Shown: piece after piece, positions 1 to 12,667 of the stretch | How the letters are laid out: the number at the start of each line of letters is the position of its first letter | Position numbering within the stretch: position 1 is the first letter of the stretch | Assembly (NCBI GenBank): GCA_963921795.1 | Contig: OY997661.1 | Span: 41,699,966-41,763,965 of the forward strand | Length of the DNA stretch: 64,000 bases | From: Nannobrachium achirus | Lineage: Eukaryota; Chordata; Actinopteri; Myctophiformes; Myctophidae | Direction of reading: 5' to 3' | Notes under the pieces: generated by a model | Told to the model about the DNA's origin: nothing | Databases searched by the model: none | The model's input: only the letters and a program-made list of their open reading frames with translations | Position numbers and translations under genes: made by a program

Positions 1-209
1 ATCGATGACATCAAGGATCTTCAATTCTTCATATACAGTATGGGCATAAAAGGGATTCTGGGAATAACTTGTATGGACTTTTACCTAGGTGATGTCACAT
101 GTGATATCACCTCTGATGTCACAGTGATGTGTCAGGGGAACCACAGCGTCAGGCGTGACCTTCAGAGATACACGGATACGTGGACACGTATACACTGTAT
201 CGGTCACAT

Positions 210-591
210 CAGTGGCTCTCAACCTGTGGGTCGGGACCCCCAGAGGGGTCCCCAAATCACCCCAGATGTTTAGCTTAATGTTAACATTGCTTTCTCACTA
301 AACAAACCAAACATAAAGTTTAAGCGTATAGAGGGTATCTGTCTGCACATTTCTAATGTGACAATCGAAGGACTTTTTAATACCTCTAAAATGACAAATT
401 AAATTTTGGTCAAATTGTCAAATATTAGAGGCAGAAGTTGTGAGCATGTGAGCATGCTTTTGAGCATATAGATAATCTGTTTTCACAATAGAACTGTGTT
501 AAACAAAATGTAATGCCTCACCTCTTAGTGCTCATCAGGGTGGGGTTCAAATATGATTATTTTGGGCGCATGAAATGTTTGAGAACTACTG
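210..591. mobile_element. hAT-like non-autonomous element (family H)
   Basis: Ends CAGTGGCTCTCAACC and GTTTGAGAACTACTG are inverted repeats; flanking 8-mers GGTCACAT (202-209) and GGTTACAT (592-599) form an 8-bp target duplication with one mismatch. A degenerate remnant of the window-wide hairpin lies near 435-490. Confidence 0.8.
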
Positions 592-705
592 GGTTACATC
601 ACATTACATCTTCTGTCCAAACTTTATATTAATCATTTGATTAATCATTTCATCCACAAATGAAACTTGACTAACGCCTGTCCGTCCCTCCTCATCTCCT
701 CCCAG

Positions 706-848
706 GTTCCTCCCAGTCGTCCAGAAAGCCCAGAAGTGGAGGCCTCCTCTCCAGTCTGTTCTGCTGCCTGTGTGAAGAGCGCTCAGAGACCCCGGCGGTC
801 AACAACAACGCCCCGCTGCTGGTCGAAGAGAATGGAACGGTCTCCAAG
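706..848 (+). CDS. ctdsp1: ctdsp1 exon, N-terminal linker region
   Basis: Acceptor AG at 704-705 and donor GT at 849-850. The exon starts with two bases of a split glycine codon, then reads [20 protein letters not shown] and on to [13 protein letters not shown]. This is the poorly structured segment before the phosphatase core; the LFCC cysteines are typical of the SCP family. The intron begins with nine ordinary bases and then runs straight into a transposon end at 858. Confidence 0.92.
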
Positions 849-3800
849 GTGGTTTTTTAGGGATGGGACCATATGAAACATTCATATCACCGTTATTGGG
901 ACCAAAGAAATTTACGATGTTATCGTGATAATCAATATACCCTAAACATCAATTATCCTAGGGCCAAAGATTGCAGATCTACAAGCTCACAACGCGTCAC
1001 AACACGTTGTGAGCTTGTAGATCAGCTATTTTTTGGCAAAGAGATTTGGTAGAGAGTGAAAAAAAGACTCTATTAACTCTTTTAGTGCCACCCGTTCACC
1101 ACTAGAGGGTGCCCCAGGTGCCATAGAAAATCCCATAGAGATATGCTGGTATATGCAGAAGCCCTGCAGCCATGACTTGCCTGAACACTTTCCTTTGTGC
1201 ATGTACAGGAAGAGGATGAAGTTAGCTTGAAGTTAGCTATTGGCTACCAAGCATTTTAGAAGCCTTATTTTCGTCAACTTAGCCATGATTAAACCTTGCA
1301 CACCTCATGCATGGGAAAAAAACAGAGAAGAATGAGCTCTAAAAAATCCAATGCAATCCTGGATTGCATTGGAGTGGATTTGTGCAGTTTGTTCACAGCT
1401 TTCAAACAAAAAAATCCGATTGGAAATCCGTTCAGGCATTCTTGAGATAATCGCCATTATGTTTTACATGTTATGTAAACAAACATGGCTGCCCTGTATG
1501 TTAGATGGGGTTGTATGGGGGTGGAACATGCAAAATCGCGATTGAAATCATGTTCACTAGATTTGATGGGGTCCAAAAAAATCTTTTTTTTTTTAAAAAT
1601 TCAAAAAAAAAATTTTTTTTTTTTTTTTTTTTTTTTTCAAAAACCGAATTTATTCGGTTTTGGCATATGTAATACGTTTTAAAAAACCGAACTTTTTCGG
1701 TTTTGGCACTGGATGAGTTAAGGAGGACTTCACCACTTTTCAACCTATCTTCATATAATAGGTCCTCACTAATGTTCATAATAAAATAGATCAATATTTG
1801 AGCGGTGCTAACCACTCCTATAGACCGCTTTTTTACCAAAACTATGATATCACAAAAGATGATGACATGAGTTCGCTAGACCAATGAAACACTTCAATTC
1901 TGTTGATCTGTCCATGATGTCATAGTCACAGAGGCACCCGATTGGTTAACCCTGATTTAGAACGCGTTTAGGCCGTGTAAAATACGTCATAACGCGTTTA
2001 GGCCGCGTAAAATACGTCATAAAAAAATTATTGAGCGGTGCTAACCTTGAATTTCAAAATTGTATTAGATGAATATCACTTATAAGCGATAAAATAACCA
2101 CACTTTTAGACAGACTGTGGAAAATCTTACAGGTTATAAATGATAGGCAGCTAAGACAAGTTTAAAATACAAATGAACAGACTTTGAAAAACTAAAATAT
2201 TCATCTTCTGGCCTCTTCTCGCCTCTCTGGAGGCCTCTCTGGAGGTAAATAAGGTCACTTATCATTACACTACGACACTCTTACAAGTTACAATCCGTAG
2301 CTTGGTCAACTAACTGATGAGAAATGACAATAAAGACTTATATAGTCTGAGCAGACCTCTAGACTGACATCATACACAACAAAAACAATATTGCCATGCA
2401 TGCCTATCAACACTGATTCGCGCAGGAATTAGTTTGCACCGCTCACTTCGCACAGGTGCGATTCTTTTCTACTCTGTCCAAGTCTCCTATAGGAGAGCTG
2501 TGGGAAGTTCAGAATTTATCAATATTTTTGAAAAAAATATTTAGATTTTTATTATCGCGAGAACAATGGCTTCCACTTTAACATTGCAACTTTTCAGGAA
2601 TAGAAAGCCTGCAGTTTCTATTAGCTTGGATTCCCAATCGATGATGTCACAAGACGATGGGTTTCTGACCTGCCCACAGCCCTCCTCTGAAAAAAAAAAA
2701 AAAAAGACATTTTTTTAGTGAGGACCAATTATATGAAGATAGGTTGAAAAGTGGTGAAGTACTCCTTTAAAGGGGAGTTTCGGTCAAAAACGACTTTCCT
2801 ACCTTTAAAATGTTGATTCAGGAAGCTTCTGGGTTGATCCTGGTTAGTTTTGACCCATAGCAGCATTTTGTTCTATTTTGGATTTTCTCCCCTGCACCCC
2901 ACGGCTCCAAACGGCACCTCTTGGGTCACTCCATAATCCGGTTATTATTCTCGCTCAAAACTCACTTTTCTCGCTCGGTCTCAGTCCCTGGTAACGTTGT
3001 TAGCATATACGAGCTACAACAGCTCCTGGTCGCCGCCATGTTTGTTTACAAGAAGCTCAACTCTGAACTCTCAGCCCTGCAAGAGAAACACTGGGAAATC
3101 CCATACCCGTTGGGAAACGCGCGTTCGCGAGCTGCTGCTGCTGCTCACAGCTCCACCCCCCTCCCCCCACAGCCTGTTGTGCCTGTTGAGGTAGACAAGA
3201 GGCTACACCATACATCACTCTGCAGACTTTGTCGACATAGTTACATCTTTTTTCTTTGGCTAAGAGCATTTTTGTGTTTTATTGTTCGTCGCGCGTCGGG
3301 GAGTCACGCGATACAAAACGTGATTTCACAGTGTTCTCTCCTGGGCTGAGAGTTCAGAGTTGAGCTAAAAGTAAACAAACATGGCAGCGACCAGGAGCTG
3401 GTGTAGCTTGGATTTGCTAACAACGTTACCAGGGACTGAGACCGAGAGAGAAAAGTGAGTTTTGAGCGAGAATAATAACCGGATTATGGAGTGACCCAAG
3501 AGGTGCCGTTTGGAGCCGTGGGGTGCAGGGGAGAAAATCCAAAATGGAACAAAATGCTGCTATGGGTCAAAACTAACCAGGATCAACCCAGAAGCTTCCT
3601 GAATCAACATTTTAAAGGTAGGAAAGTCGTTTTTGACCGAAACTCCCCTTTAAGTGTGTTATTTCCAGGTCCTGACTGATCCCAACTCATCCAGGCGGGG
3701 TCACCAGAGGTAAAGTCTTTACCTCTGGTGACCCTGCCTGGATGAGCAGAGTTTAGATTCATGTTACATGAGAGTGAAACCAAAAAATAATAATTTCAAA

Positions 3801-4768
3801 GCTGCTAGCATACATCTGACCTCTCTGTCTCTCTAATGGCGCTTTTCCTCTCTGTGGTAGCGGCTCAACTCAGTTCAGTTCTACTCGCCCTTTTTCTCGA
3901 TTTGACTTTAGGCTAAAGTACCCGGTACTCTTTGGTATCGCCTCCGTCAAAGCTGAAAGTGAGCTGAGAGCTAAAGGTGAAATACAAGCTCACAACGTGA
4001 TCTACAAGCTCACAACGTGATCTACAAGCTCACAACGCCTCGCGCTGCGAGGCGTTGTGAGTTTGTAGACCGGCTATTTTTGGCAAAAGAGCTTTGGTGT
4101 AGAGAGGAAAAAAGAGCAGACTAAGTACAGAGTGAAAGGTCATGTTTATTAAGTATTGACGGTTCAAGTGGTTAAATACCGGTATCTGAAAACACAAATT
4201 GACATGAATCCAAATTACACTGATGACTGTGCTGTCAAACAATGAAACTATGTAGAATGAACAGATTGTGGGGGTCCCTGCTTCATCTCTCTCTTAACTA
4301 AGGGGTGGTCCCTGGCCTGAAAATGTTGAAGACCCCTGGGGACATTGCTATAACGACCAGCTACTATTGAGGCCGGGGGTCTTGCTGTATCTGCACTGGA
4401 AAGTAGAGTTGAGCCTGTACCATGCAGTGGATAAGTCTCTCCCTCTCTCTCCCTCCCTCCCTCCATGTCATTCAGTCTCTGACTATCTCATCTTTCAGAT
4501 GTTGCTTTGTAAGTCCCAAGTAAGCGTTGCTTTATGTTTTTTGAGCTGATGGTTCGTTGCTTCGTGCAGCTTCAAGTAAATGTGACGTACTGTATACTGT
4601 CTGCATTTATTCCTTTTTAAATCCAGGTGAAACCATTGCTGCCTCCGGCAAAGTCCAAAGACGCTGGAAAGATCTGTGTGGTTATCGACCTAGATGAGAC
4701 ATTAGTTCACAGCTCTTTTAAGGTAAGGTTGACCACACATGTTAAGGGAGGGGCGCTGTTTTTCAGGC

Positions 4769-4802
<34 letters not shown>

Positions 4803-7800
4803 GCCTCCACCGCTCAGTTCATACTAGTGTGATTTTTAATAAGACAATAGATTTATTGGTCCCCAAACTCTTACTCTTACTCTTACTGTAGGAACCTGTC
4901 TGAAACGGCTGAAACCTCTAGTTACTTGTAGTCAACATTGCAGTTACAATATGGCTGATATTCTTCAAATGATTGGGATATGGAGAGTTACATGTTATTT
5001 TATCTTTGTGTATCTCCTTGTTTCTATGCAAAGAAAAGAATAAGCTGTTGCCACTTGTGGGTGCATTACACCATCAGATGCGTATGTTCTATAGTAAGAC
5101 ACACGCTTTATGGTCTGGCTAATCGTTCTCTGGTTGTTGTTGGCAGCTACAATGACATTGCTGTCATCTTTGGCAGACGCCAAACCCAGACTAGCTGGTT
5201 CTCAAACACAAATAACCATGGATTTCCTCCTACGTGGAACCGATAGCCGCAGGCATATTTATGTTTCCAGGTAGAGCGTCTGAGTTGTGGGTTCTATTCC
5301 CTACGTAGCTTAAAGAATCGTTGAAGGTTGTTGAGCAACTTCCGTTCCCATTGCAGCTGCGTGGGTCAAGCACTAAAGTAGCATACTATAAACAGTGGTG
5401 TGATATGGGTTTTTGAAGTGGTGGCCCTCTAAATTCATGACGTCACATGCACGTCACGTGCACGCGCATGTGTGCACGCATGCCTGCCACTCGGTGCTAA
5501 TACTGCATAACACAACATTTTTAATTTAATTATATTTCTTATGATTTAGTTACATTGTTAATTTGTTGTTTTTATTTTAGTTTCAATTAATGTATTTTCC
5601 TTTAGGTTTTATATAAAATAACTTTACATAGACTTTATAGACTCACAGTAAAGTCTGCTAGCTCCTTTCGGAACCTCTCCCGAGTCCCTCCGCTATGCAG
5701 CTCTGACAAAATGAGTGATTTAAACTCATGACATGAAGAGTTAGGAGCTGCATAGCGGAGGGAGAGGTTCCGAAAGGAGCTAAAAGTCTGCAAAGAATGC
5801 TAGGCGAACATATATGCTGGCCGCATATACCGTAAGTGTAAATGAGCCTGCCTACCAGAGTATTGTTATGCAAAGCAGACAGGTAGGGGATTGAAGTGTT
5901 GACCGAGCCGTCGAGCCGTCACACAACTTGACGACGTGCGTTATCTCTCCGATGTATCGGTCTAATAAGTAATATTAGACCACCATTTGATTATATTAGC
6001 CACTCAGACCCAAAACTTAGAATATATTTAATATTGCTGAATCCATTGGGCTTCATTTTACACTCATGAGTTAAAGATCTTATAAAGGGTCCATGTCCAT
6101 GTAAAGGGTCCATGTGTGCGTACGGCTTGCGTGCGTACTGCTTGATACAGTAAGTGTGGGCTCGCCGAGCCCAACCGAGCCCACGGCATCTAAGCCCTGA
6201 CTATAAACAAAGTCAAAACCTTTTTCCATTTCTGCAGGTCAATAAGGACAACATTACGTAATTGCAGAACAAACAAGTCTCCCGATTCACATACTTTGAA
6301 TCGGTCTTCTCCCATGTCAGATTTCCACACTCGTCTCATCCCATGTAGGGCATTCCAGGCAAGTGCCCTCCGGACCCTCAGATGCTATTCCGTTGAGGCA
6401 GTCCAGGCCCCCAAAGTCCTCACTGAGGCGCCGGCTACACAGAGCTGGATATTTCTGAAGCTAGACATTTTTTTATGCGTTTGGGGCTTGCAGCCAAGCT
6501 GGATATTTCGGCTGCGAAGCTGGATATTTTTGAAACCGGATAAATAAGTGGAGAGATTGAAAAATATCCGATTCACTGGATCCGTGTAGACGGGGAACCC
6601 GGATATCTCTGAAGACTTTACTGTGTGTGTGCTTGTTAGACCTAGATATCTTTGTCGTGTGGACCTAGATATTTTTCTGTGTGGATATCTGAAAAAACGG
6701 GATATATGAAATATCCAGCTCCGTGTAGCCTATGCCTGAATTGAACTGAGATTGAGACTGAGATGTCTGATCGTCTGGCTATGCAAGCCTAAACTTTTTT
6801 TTCAAATTAGCCAAACATCACTGCAGAGAAACAAACGCAAACATCATGGGTGCACTCAATGTGCTCGTGATTCATATTTTTTTACTTCCGCAATGGACCA
6901 TTACAGTGTTATATAAAGAGAGCACAACCAGACGGCAATGAATTAATGGAAAGAGATAGCACACACTTTGTCCATAGTATCTATCACCAAATATGACAAA
7001 ACCTCAGAGACAAATACCCGTAATTGCCGGACTATTAGCCGCAGCTTTTTTTCCCATGTTTTGAACCCTGCAGCTTATACAACGGTGCGGCTTATATAAA
7101 GATTTTTACAGCTAACGGCCAGTTAGTTAGTTTTACAATGGTCTTTGACAAGGATTTACATATAGATTTTTACAGCTAACGGCCACCAGGGGCGCTCTAG
7201 CGGGAAGCAGGAAGGACACCTGCGGGTTATAGTCCGGTGCGGCTCATATATGTAAACATTTGTTTTTTGTTCTAAATTTAGTTGGTGAGGCTTATATTCA
7301 GGTGCAGCTTATAGTCCAGCAATTACGGTAGCTGCAGACTGACTAAAGCGCTTTGGCGTTATAAAAAGATCAGATGATATTGAACTAAGACCACCAACGT
7401 TACTTAGGCCAAAAAAACATTCTTGGTTTGATTAAAACTTTGGCGAAGAATGCACTCAATGGTTAAATGCATTGTGGTTAAGGACATCCGCAGAAATTAT
7501 GGCGTTTCATGATTTGGTCTTTGTTGCTCCCAACAGCCGGTGAACAACGCAGACTTCATCATTCCAGTGGAGATTGATGGAACACAACACCAGGTATGGA
7601 TGCTCGTGCCACTGCAAGATGGTACAATATGATTCTAATTGGGATTGTATTTGTTTGATTACACTGTGTGTTGTTTGTATGTCTGTAATGTTAATCCCTT
7701 TGCACACAGGACAGTTGCGTTTTTCGTTTGCTGCATGAATAAAACACATTGGATTTGGTGTGCAATGCTCTGCGGAATCGGCGCTGCGGATCCCAAAAGG

Positions 7801-10800
7801 AGTCATAAAAGGAGTGATGAGTTTTTTTACCGCATGCTACAAGACGCACAAATCGAACTGGATTAGATCGAGAAAAATACGCACGGCCGTAGCCACTCGT
7901 CGCACAGCTAATTCAGATCCGGTGTGCATTGTTTTCTTTAAAAAAAAAAAATTGTCCGTTTTATCCGTGCGGATAAACGCGCATGTGTGCAAAGACCTTT
8001 ACTGTACATCAGTGCCCTCGGATTTTTGTGTTTGAGACCCACCAAAAATTAATGTGCACATCCGTGCAGGCCAGGAAAAAGCTCTCGGTTTTTTATAGAA
8101 TTTTCAATTTCTGGAAATGAAGGCAAATCTCATGAAGTCAAAAATTAAAAACAAGATTACATAATATGAAAGTAAAAGTAAAAGCAGTGTCGACATGAAA
8201 CAAACAAAAAGGAAAACAAAAATACAAGTCAGGTTTAGCACCGCATAACACATCCAGCAACATATGAGTACCCTTACAATGCAATATCTAAAATTTAAAC
8301 ATTTAAACATTAAGAGGCATTGTCAGAAAGGGCTGCCACACTCTGATATACTTATCAGTAGAACCCCCTCAGTTAGTAAGGGGATTTTATAAGATATTTG
8401 ACCAATCTGCGAAGTAAATCGTTACCAAGAAATGTCTTCACCAATGTGTTTCTAAAGGTGTGTAATAATATGTACTAAAAGGTTGAAATTCAACTCCCAG
8501 GGGAAACCTCATAAAAAAACTGATTTGTGTTTGTGTCCCATTAATTTACTATACAGGTAAAAAATACAAAACATAAATATGCTTTAAATAGCATGTGAGG
8601 GGTCAAACTAGGGGTTTTTCATGATGCTGAATCCATTGCAAGCATTTGTTTTGCATGAAAAACATTCCTTGGGCTAAAAACGGACCCACAAAACGATGGT
8701 TTAGTGATGAATCATCACTTTTCACCCTTTTGTAGGGGCCATTTGTAGCCCACGGAATATTTTTCGTGCAAACAAATGCTTGCAATGGATTCAGCATCAT
8801 GAAAACCCCCTAGTTTGACCCCTCACGTGCTACTTAAAGCAGATTTACACAAATCAGTTTTTTTATGAGGTTTCCCCCGGGAGTTGAATTTCAACCTTTT
8901 AGTACATATTATTACACACCTTTAGAAACACATTGATGAAGAAATTTCTTGGTAACGATTTACTTTGCAGATTTTCTTGTTCCCCTTACTAAGTGTATAT
9001 CTATTTTTTTCTAGTTTAAGAAAATACATGAGCTCGCAGATCCACCTCCAGTTCAAGAGAATTAAACAAGCCAAGATTCTCAGAGGGCACAACGAAAAGA
9101 CCCAAGCATAGGGCAAGGCTCAATCGTTCGACCGGAGATTGAAGTCAGGACACGCAGACATGTGTTAATGTCTTGTCTAGTAAGCTACCCGCACAGGTTA
9201 ACGTTGTGTGTTCCCATACACTGACCCTTAATTCTACCTCAGCGCTCCTGTGCTGGTTTCAAATTGCTACGTGCCGCGTGCCGCTGGCATTTAAGGGATT
9301 TTGAAAATGGGACGCGTGAAGAAGACGGATGACGTGCCCCAGGTCCGGGCCTGATTCAAGTAATCCAGGATAGGTTTGTTCAGACATGCAAGAGCCTATT
9401 CCGGATGACTTGGTTCAGGAACGCTGTCCTCTAGCGCGCACACCTGGGAGAGATCGACGCGGAAGGAAGCTCAAAGGAACATCTTTATTTGTTTGTGTGT
9501 TTGTGTGTGTTTTTTTTTTTTTTTGAAAATCTGACTCTGGATTCTGTATTTGTTTTCATGGTTTCTGCACATGTATGGAAGAATTAAATTAAAGGACAAT
9601 TTTGTTTTTTTTCCAACAATTTAGATAGTTATTAGAGAAAAGAAAAGATGAGTGTTAACATGTTTTCATTTACTGCTTTCTATCATTTTAGTGATTTGAT
9701 TTGCATGCAAGTGGCTAAATATGTCTTTTAGACACAATAAGCCCATTCCCAAGATGCACTGCAATCTTTCATGGCCAGATGTGACTTTTGGGGGCTGGTG
9801 TAAATAGTAACAAAGAAATTGCTGGCTTATGGTGTCTAAAAAGGCATATTTAGCCACTTGTACGCATGCCCCCAACCACTGAAATCTAAATCCTAAAATT
9901 GTTAAAACAATAGAAAGTAGTAAATGAAAACATTTTAAAAGTCATTTCTTTTCTCTTATTACAATCTAAAATATGAACCCTTGTTGTAAAAAAACAAAGT
10001 TGTCCTTCAAATAACATTTCCAGATTTGGAAAGTTTTTAGAATTGAACGATGTAAAACAATGGGGAAGTCACCATAATATATGCCCATAACTATGGAGTT
10101 GATGGATTTCTGTCTACTGTATGCTATGCTACCCTCCTCCGGACATAATGATTTGGGGAATCTGGGGGGCGTTCCAGGTGTACGTGCTGAAAAGGCCTCA
10201 CGTAGATGAATTCCTGAAGAGGATGGGACAGCTCTTTGAGTGCGTCCTGTTCACTGCCAGTCTAGCCAAGGTGAGAGGATAATTGCACTGAATATTCACT
10301 AGTGAAAATGGAGTATTGGTACAACTTCATCACACATCCAGACCTCCAGATACTTGCAAAGGGAAAACTGTTGAACATAAAATATGTACTGTTGTGCTCG
10401 AAATTATTCAACCCCCTCTGAAGTTTAGGTTCATTGGTGAACTATGCTCAAAACTGTTTTAGGAACATTGTGCCTTTGCAATTGTTTTATATTTTTTCCT
10501 TCTGTTTTTAAGCTCTTTAAAGGACAATAGTTCAAACTCTTGTGCGCTGCTGATTAAGTAATTTATTTTTTTAAATTGATTAAAATGATATGGTAACAGG
10601 GTTGAAATTACTTTACCGGGGTTGAATAGCCACATTACTTTTGATCATAGATTATTGTTAGTATGACAAATACTTGCTCAAGACCACAGAATTGGTATTT
10701 TAATAACATCAATATTATTTGAATAACTTTAATGTTACACATAAGGATGGTTGGTAGACAATCAAGCAATGAATGTTCCTAAAAGTTTGAGGATAGTTCA

Positions 10801-12634
10801 CAAGTTCAAAGTTAAAGGAGGAGGTTGAATAATTTCGAGCACAATCATAGCTAATAACCATTTAAGAGCTGGAAAGCATCTGTGTCACATTTTAACCACT
10901 TTAACCATCATTTTAAATGTTGGCTATTCAAAAATAGCAGATATACAAGCTCATATGGCATCCCAAGTGTTAACACATGGTGCCAACCCCCGAGTTTCCC
11001 GAGTTTGGGCCGTTTTTGAAGATTTTCTTTTCCCAAAATATATATATATCCACAAGTTTCCAACGCCCCATAGTGCATTGCGCAGACGTCTGCACCGAGC
11101 TTCCGCCGCCGATTTACAAGCTCACAACGGGTTGCATCTGCGACGCGACGTGAGCTTGTATGTCTGCTGTTAAACCCGGAAGTTTGGTCCCGATAGTCTC
11201 CAGTAAACTCCCGCGGAAACTTGTGGATATATATTTTTTAAATGTGGACCTCCACAAATGTATTAAGCATGATCGCGATGGCGAAATTGCATGTTTAACC
11301 CCCATAACAAACCCCATCTTTCAAACATGGCAGCCATGTTTGTTTACATAATGTAAAAACATAATGGCTGATATCTCATGAATGCCTGAATGGATTTCCA
11401 AGCAGATTTTTTTGTTTGAAAGCTGTGAACAGCTTTTTTTTTTTTTGGTGCATGATCTAGGCATGGGAGTGCATGATCTGTGCTCTATGAATTACATAGA
11501 AGTCTATGGCGACCATGGCATCTTGGACCTTCAAAGAGATTTAATTGATTGCAACAAATGCGTTAATGGGTTACACATGTTTAAATGTTTTTTCCCCGCT
11601 CTCTGTCTGTCTTTGCCCCAGTATGCAGACCCTGTATCTGACCTCCTGGATAAGTGGGGCGCCTTCCGGTGTCGCCTGTTCCGAGAGTCGTGCGTGTTCC
11701 ACCGCGGGAACTACGTCAAGGACCTGAGTCGCTTGGGCCGCGACCTCAACAAGGTCATCATCATCGACAACTCCCCCGCCTCCTACATCTTCCACCCTGA
11801 CAACGCAGTAAGAGACGCCTTGCATGCACTATTAATCATGGAAGAATTATTCAGGTCAGGCTGACTGAGCAACACCACACCCTCCTCCTCCACATGTATA
11901 CTGTCTGTCACTGATAAAACCTTTGACAGGGTTCCCACGGTCATGAAATTCCTGGAAATATTTTGAAATTAGAAAAAAAGAAATCCAGTACTGGGAAAGT
12001 TTTGGAATTGATCAAGGGTCCTGTAAGGTCCTGGAAAAAATAGCTATGCATTGTCTTTGGTTGTAGATCTGCTATTTTCACAATAGAACTGTGTTATACA
12101 AAATTCCTCAACTCTTAGTGCTCGTCAGGGTGCCGGGTCCCCAGTTAAAACATGATTATTTCGGGGGTCACGGCCTGAAAAGGTTGAGAACCACTGGCAT
12201 ACACTTCCTGTCTTTGGGCATTGCTCATAGGAGTAAGCGACCTGTTATTGAGCTGAATTATTGTTATATAGTCCTATAAATTGGGTTAAATATTCTGGAA
12301 AAGTTTTGGAAAAGTTTTGAAAATGAATTGGTAAAGATGTGTGGGAACCCTGTGTCTGTCACTGATAAAACCTTTGAGCTGGCCAGAGTTAAAGGAGCCA
12401 CACCATGCTTTAAAAAATATATATATATTTTATATAAATATTAAATATTGGTCCATAATACGGTTTTATGCAGGTTTTAGCCTAAACAACCACTCAGATA
12501 TTGAAATTTCATGTTCCGTCTGTCTCTAATTCCAAGCTATTTCAGATGCAATACCAAAATGCCTTTTGTTGACAACGGGGCACTGTCTTTGGGCTAAAAT
12601 TGGAACGATACCATTAGCATGATACCATGGCACC

Positions 12635-12667
<33 letters not shown>

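Noticed and set aside
1501..1839. 112-codon minus-strand frame through the A/T tracts
   Set aside because: Its lysine and phenylalanine runs come from homopolymers in a repeat.
2921..3349. 142-codon open frame in the TTAA foldback
   Set aside because: It crosses the arm and loop of a non-autonomous element and resembles no known protein.
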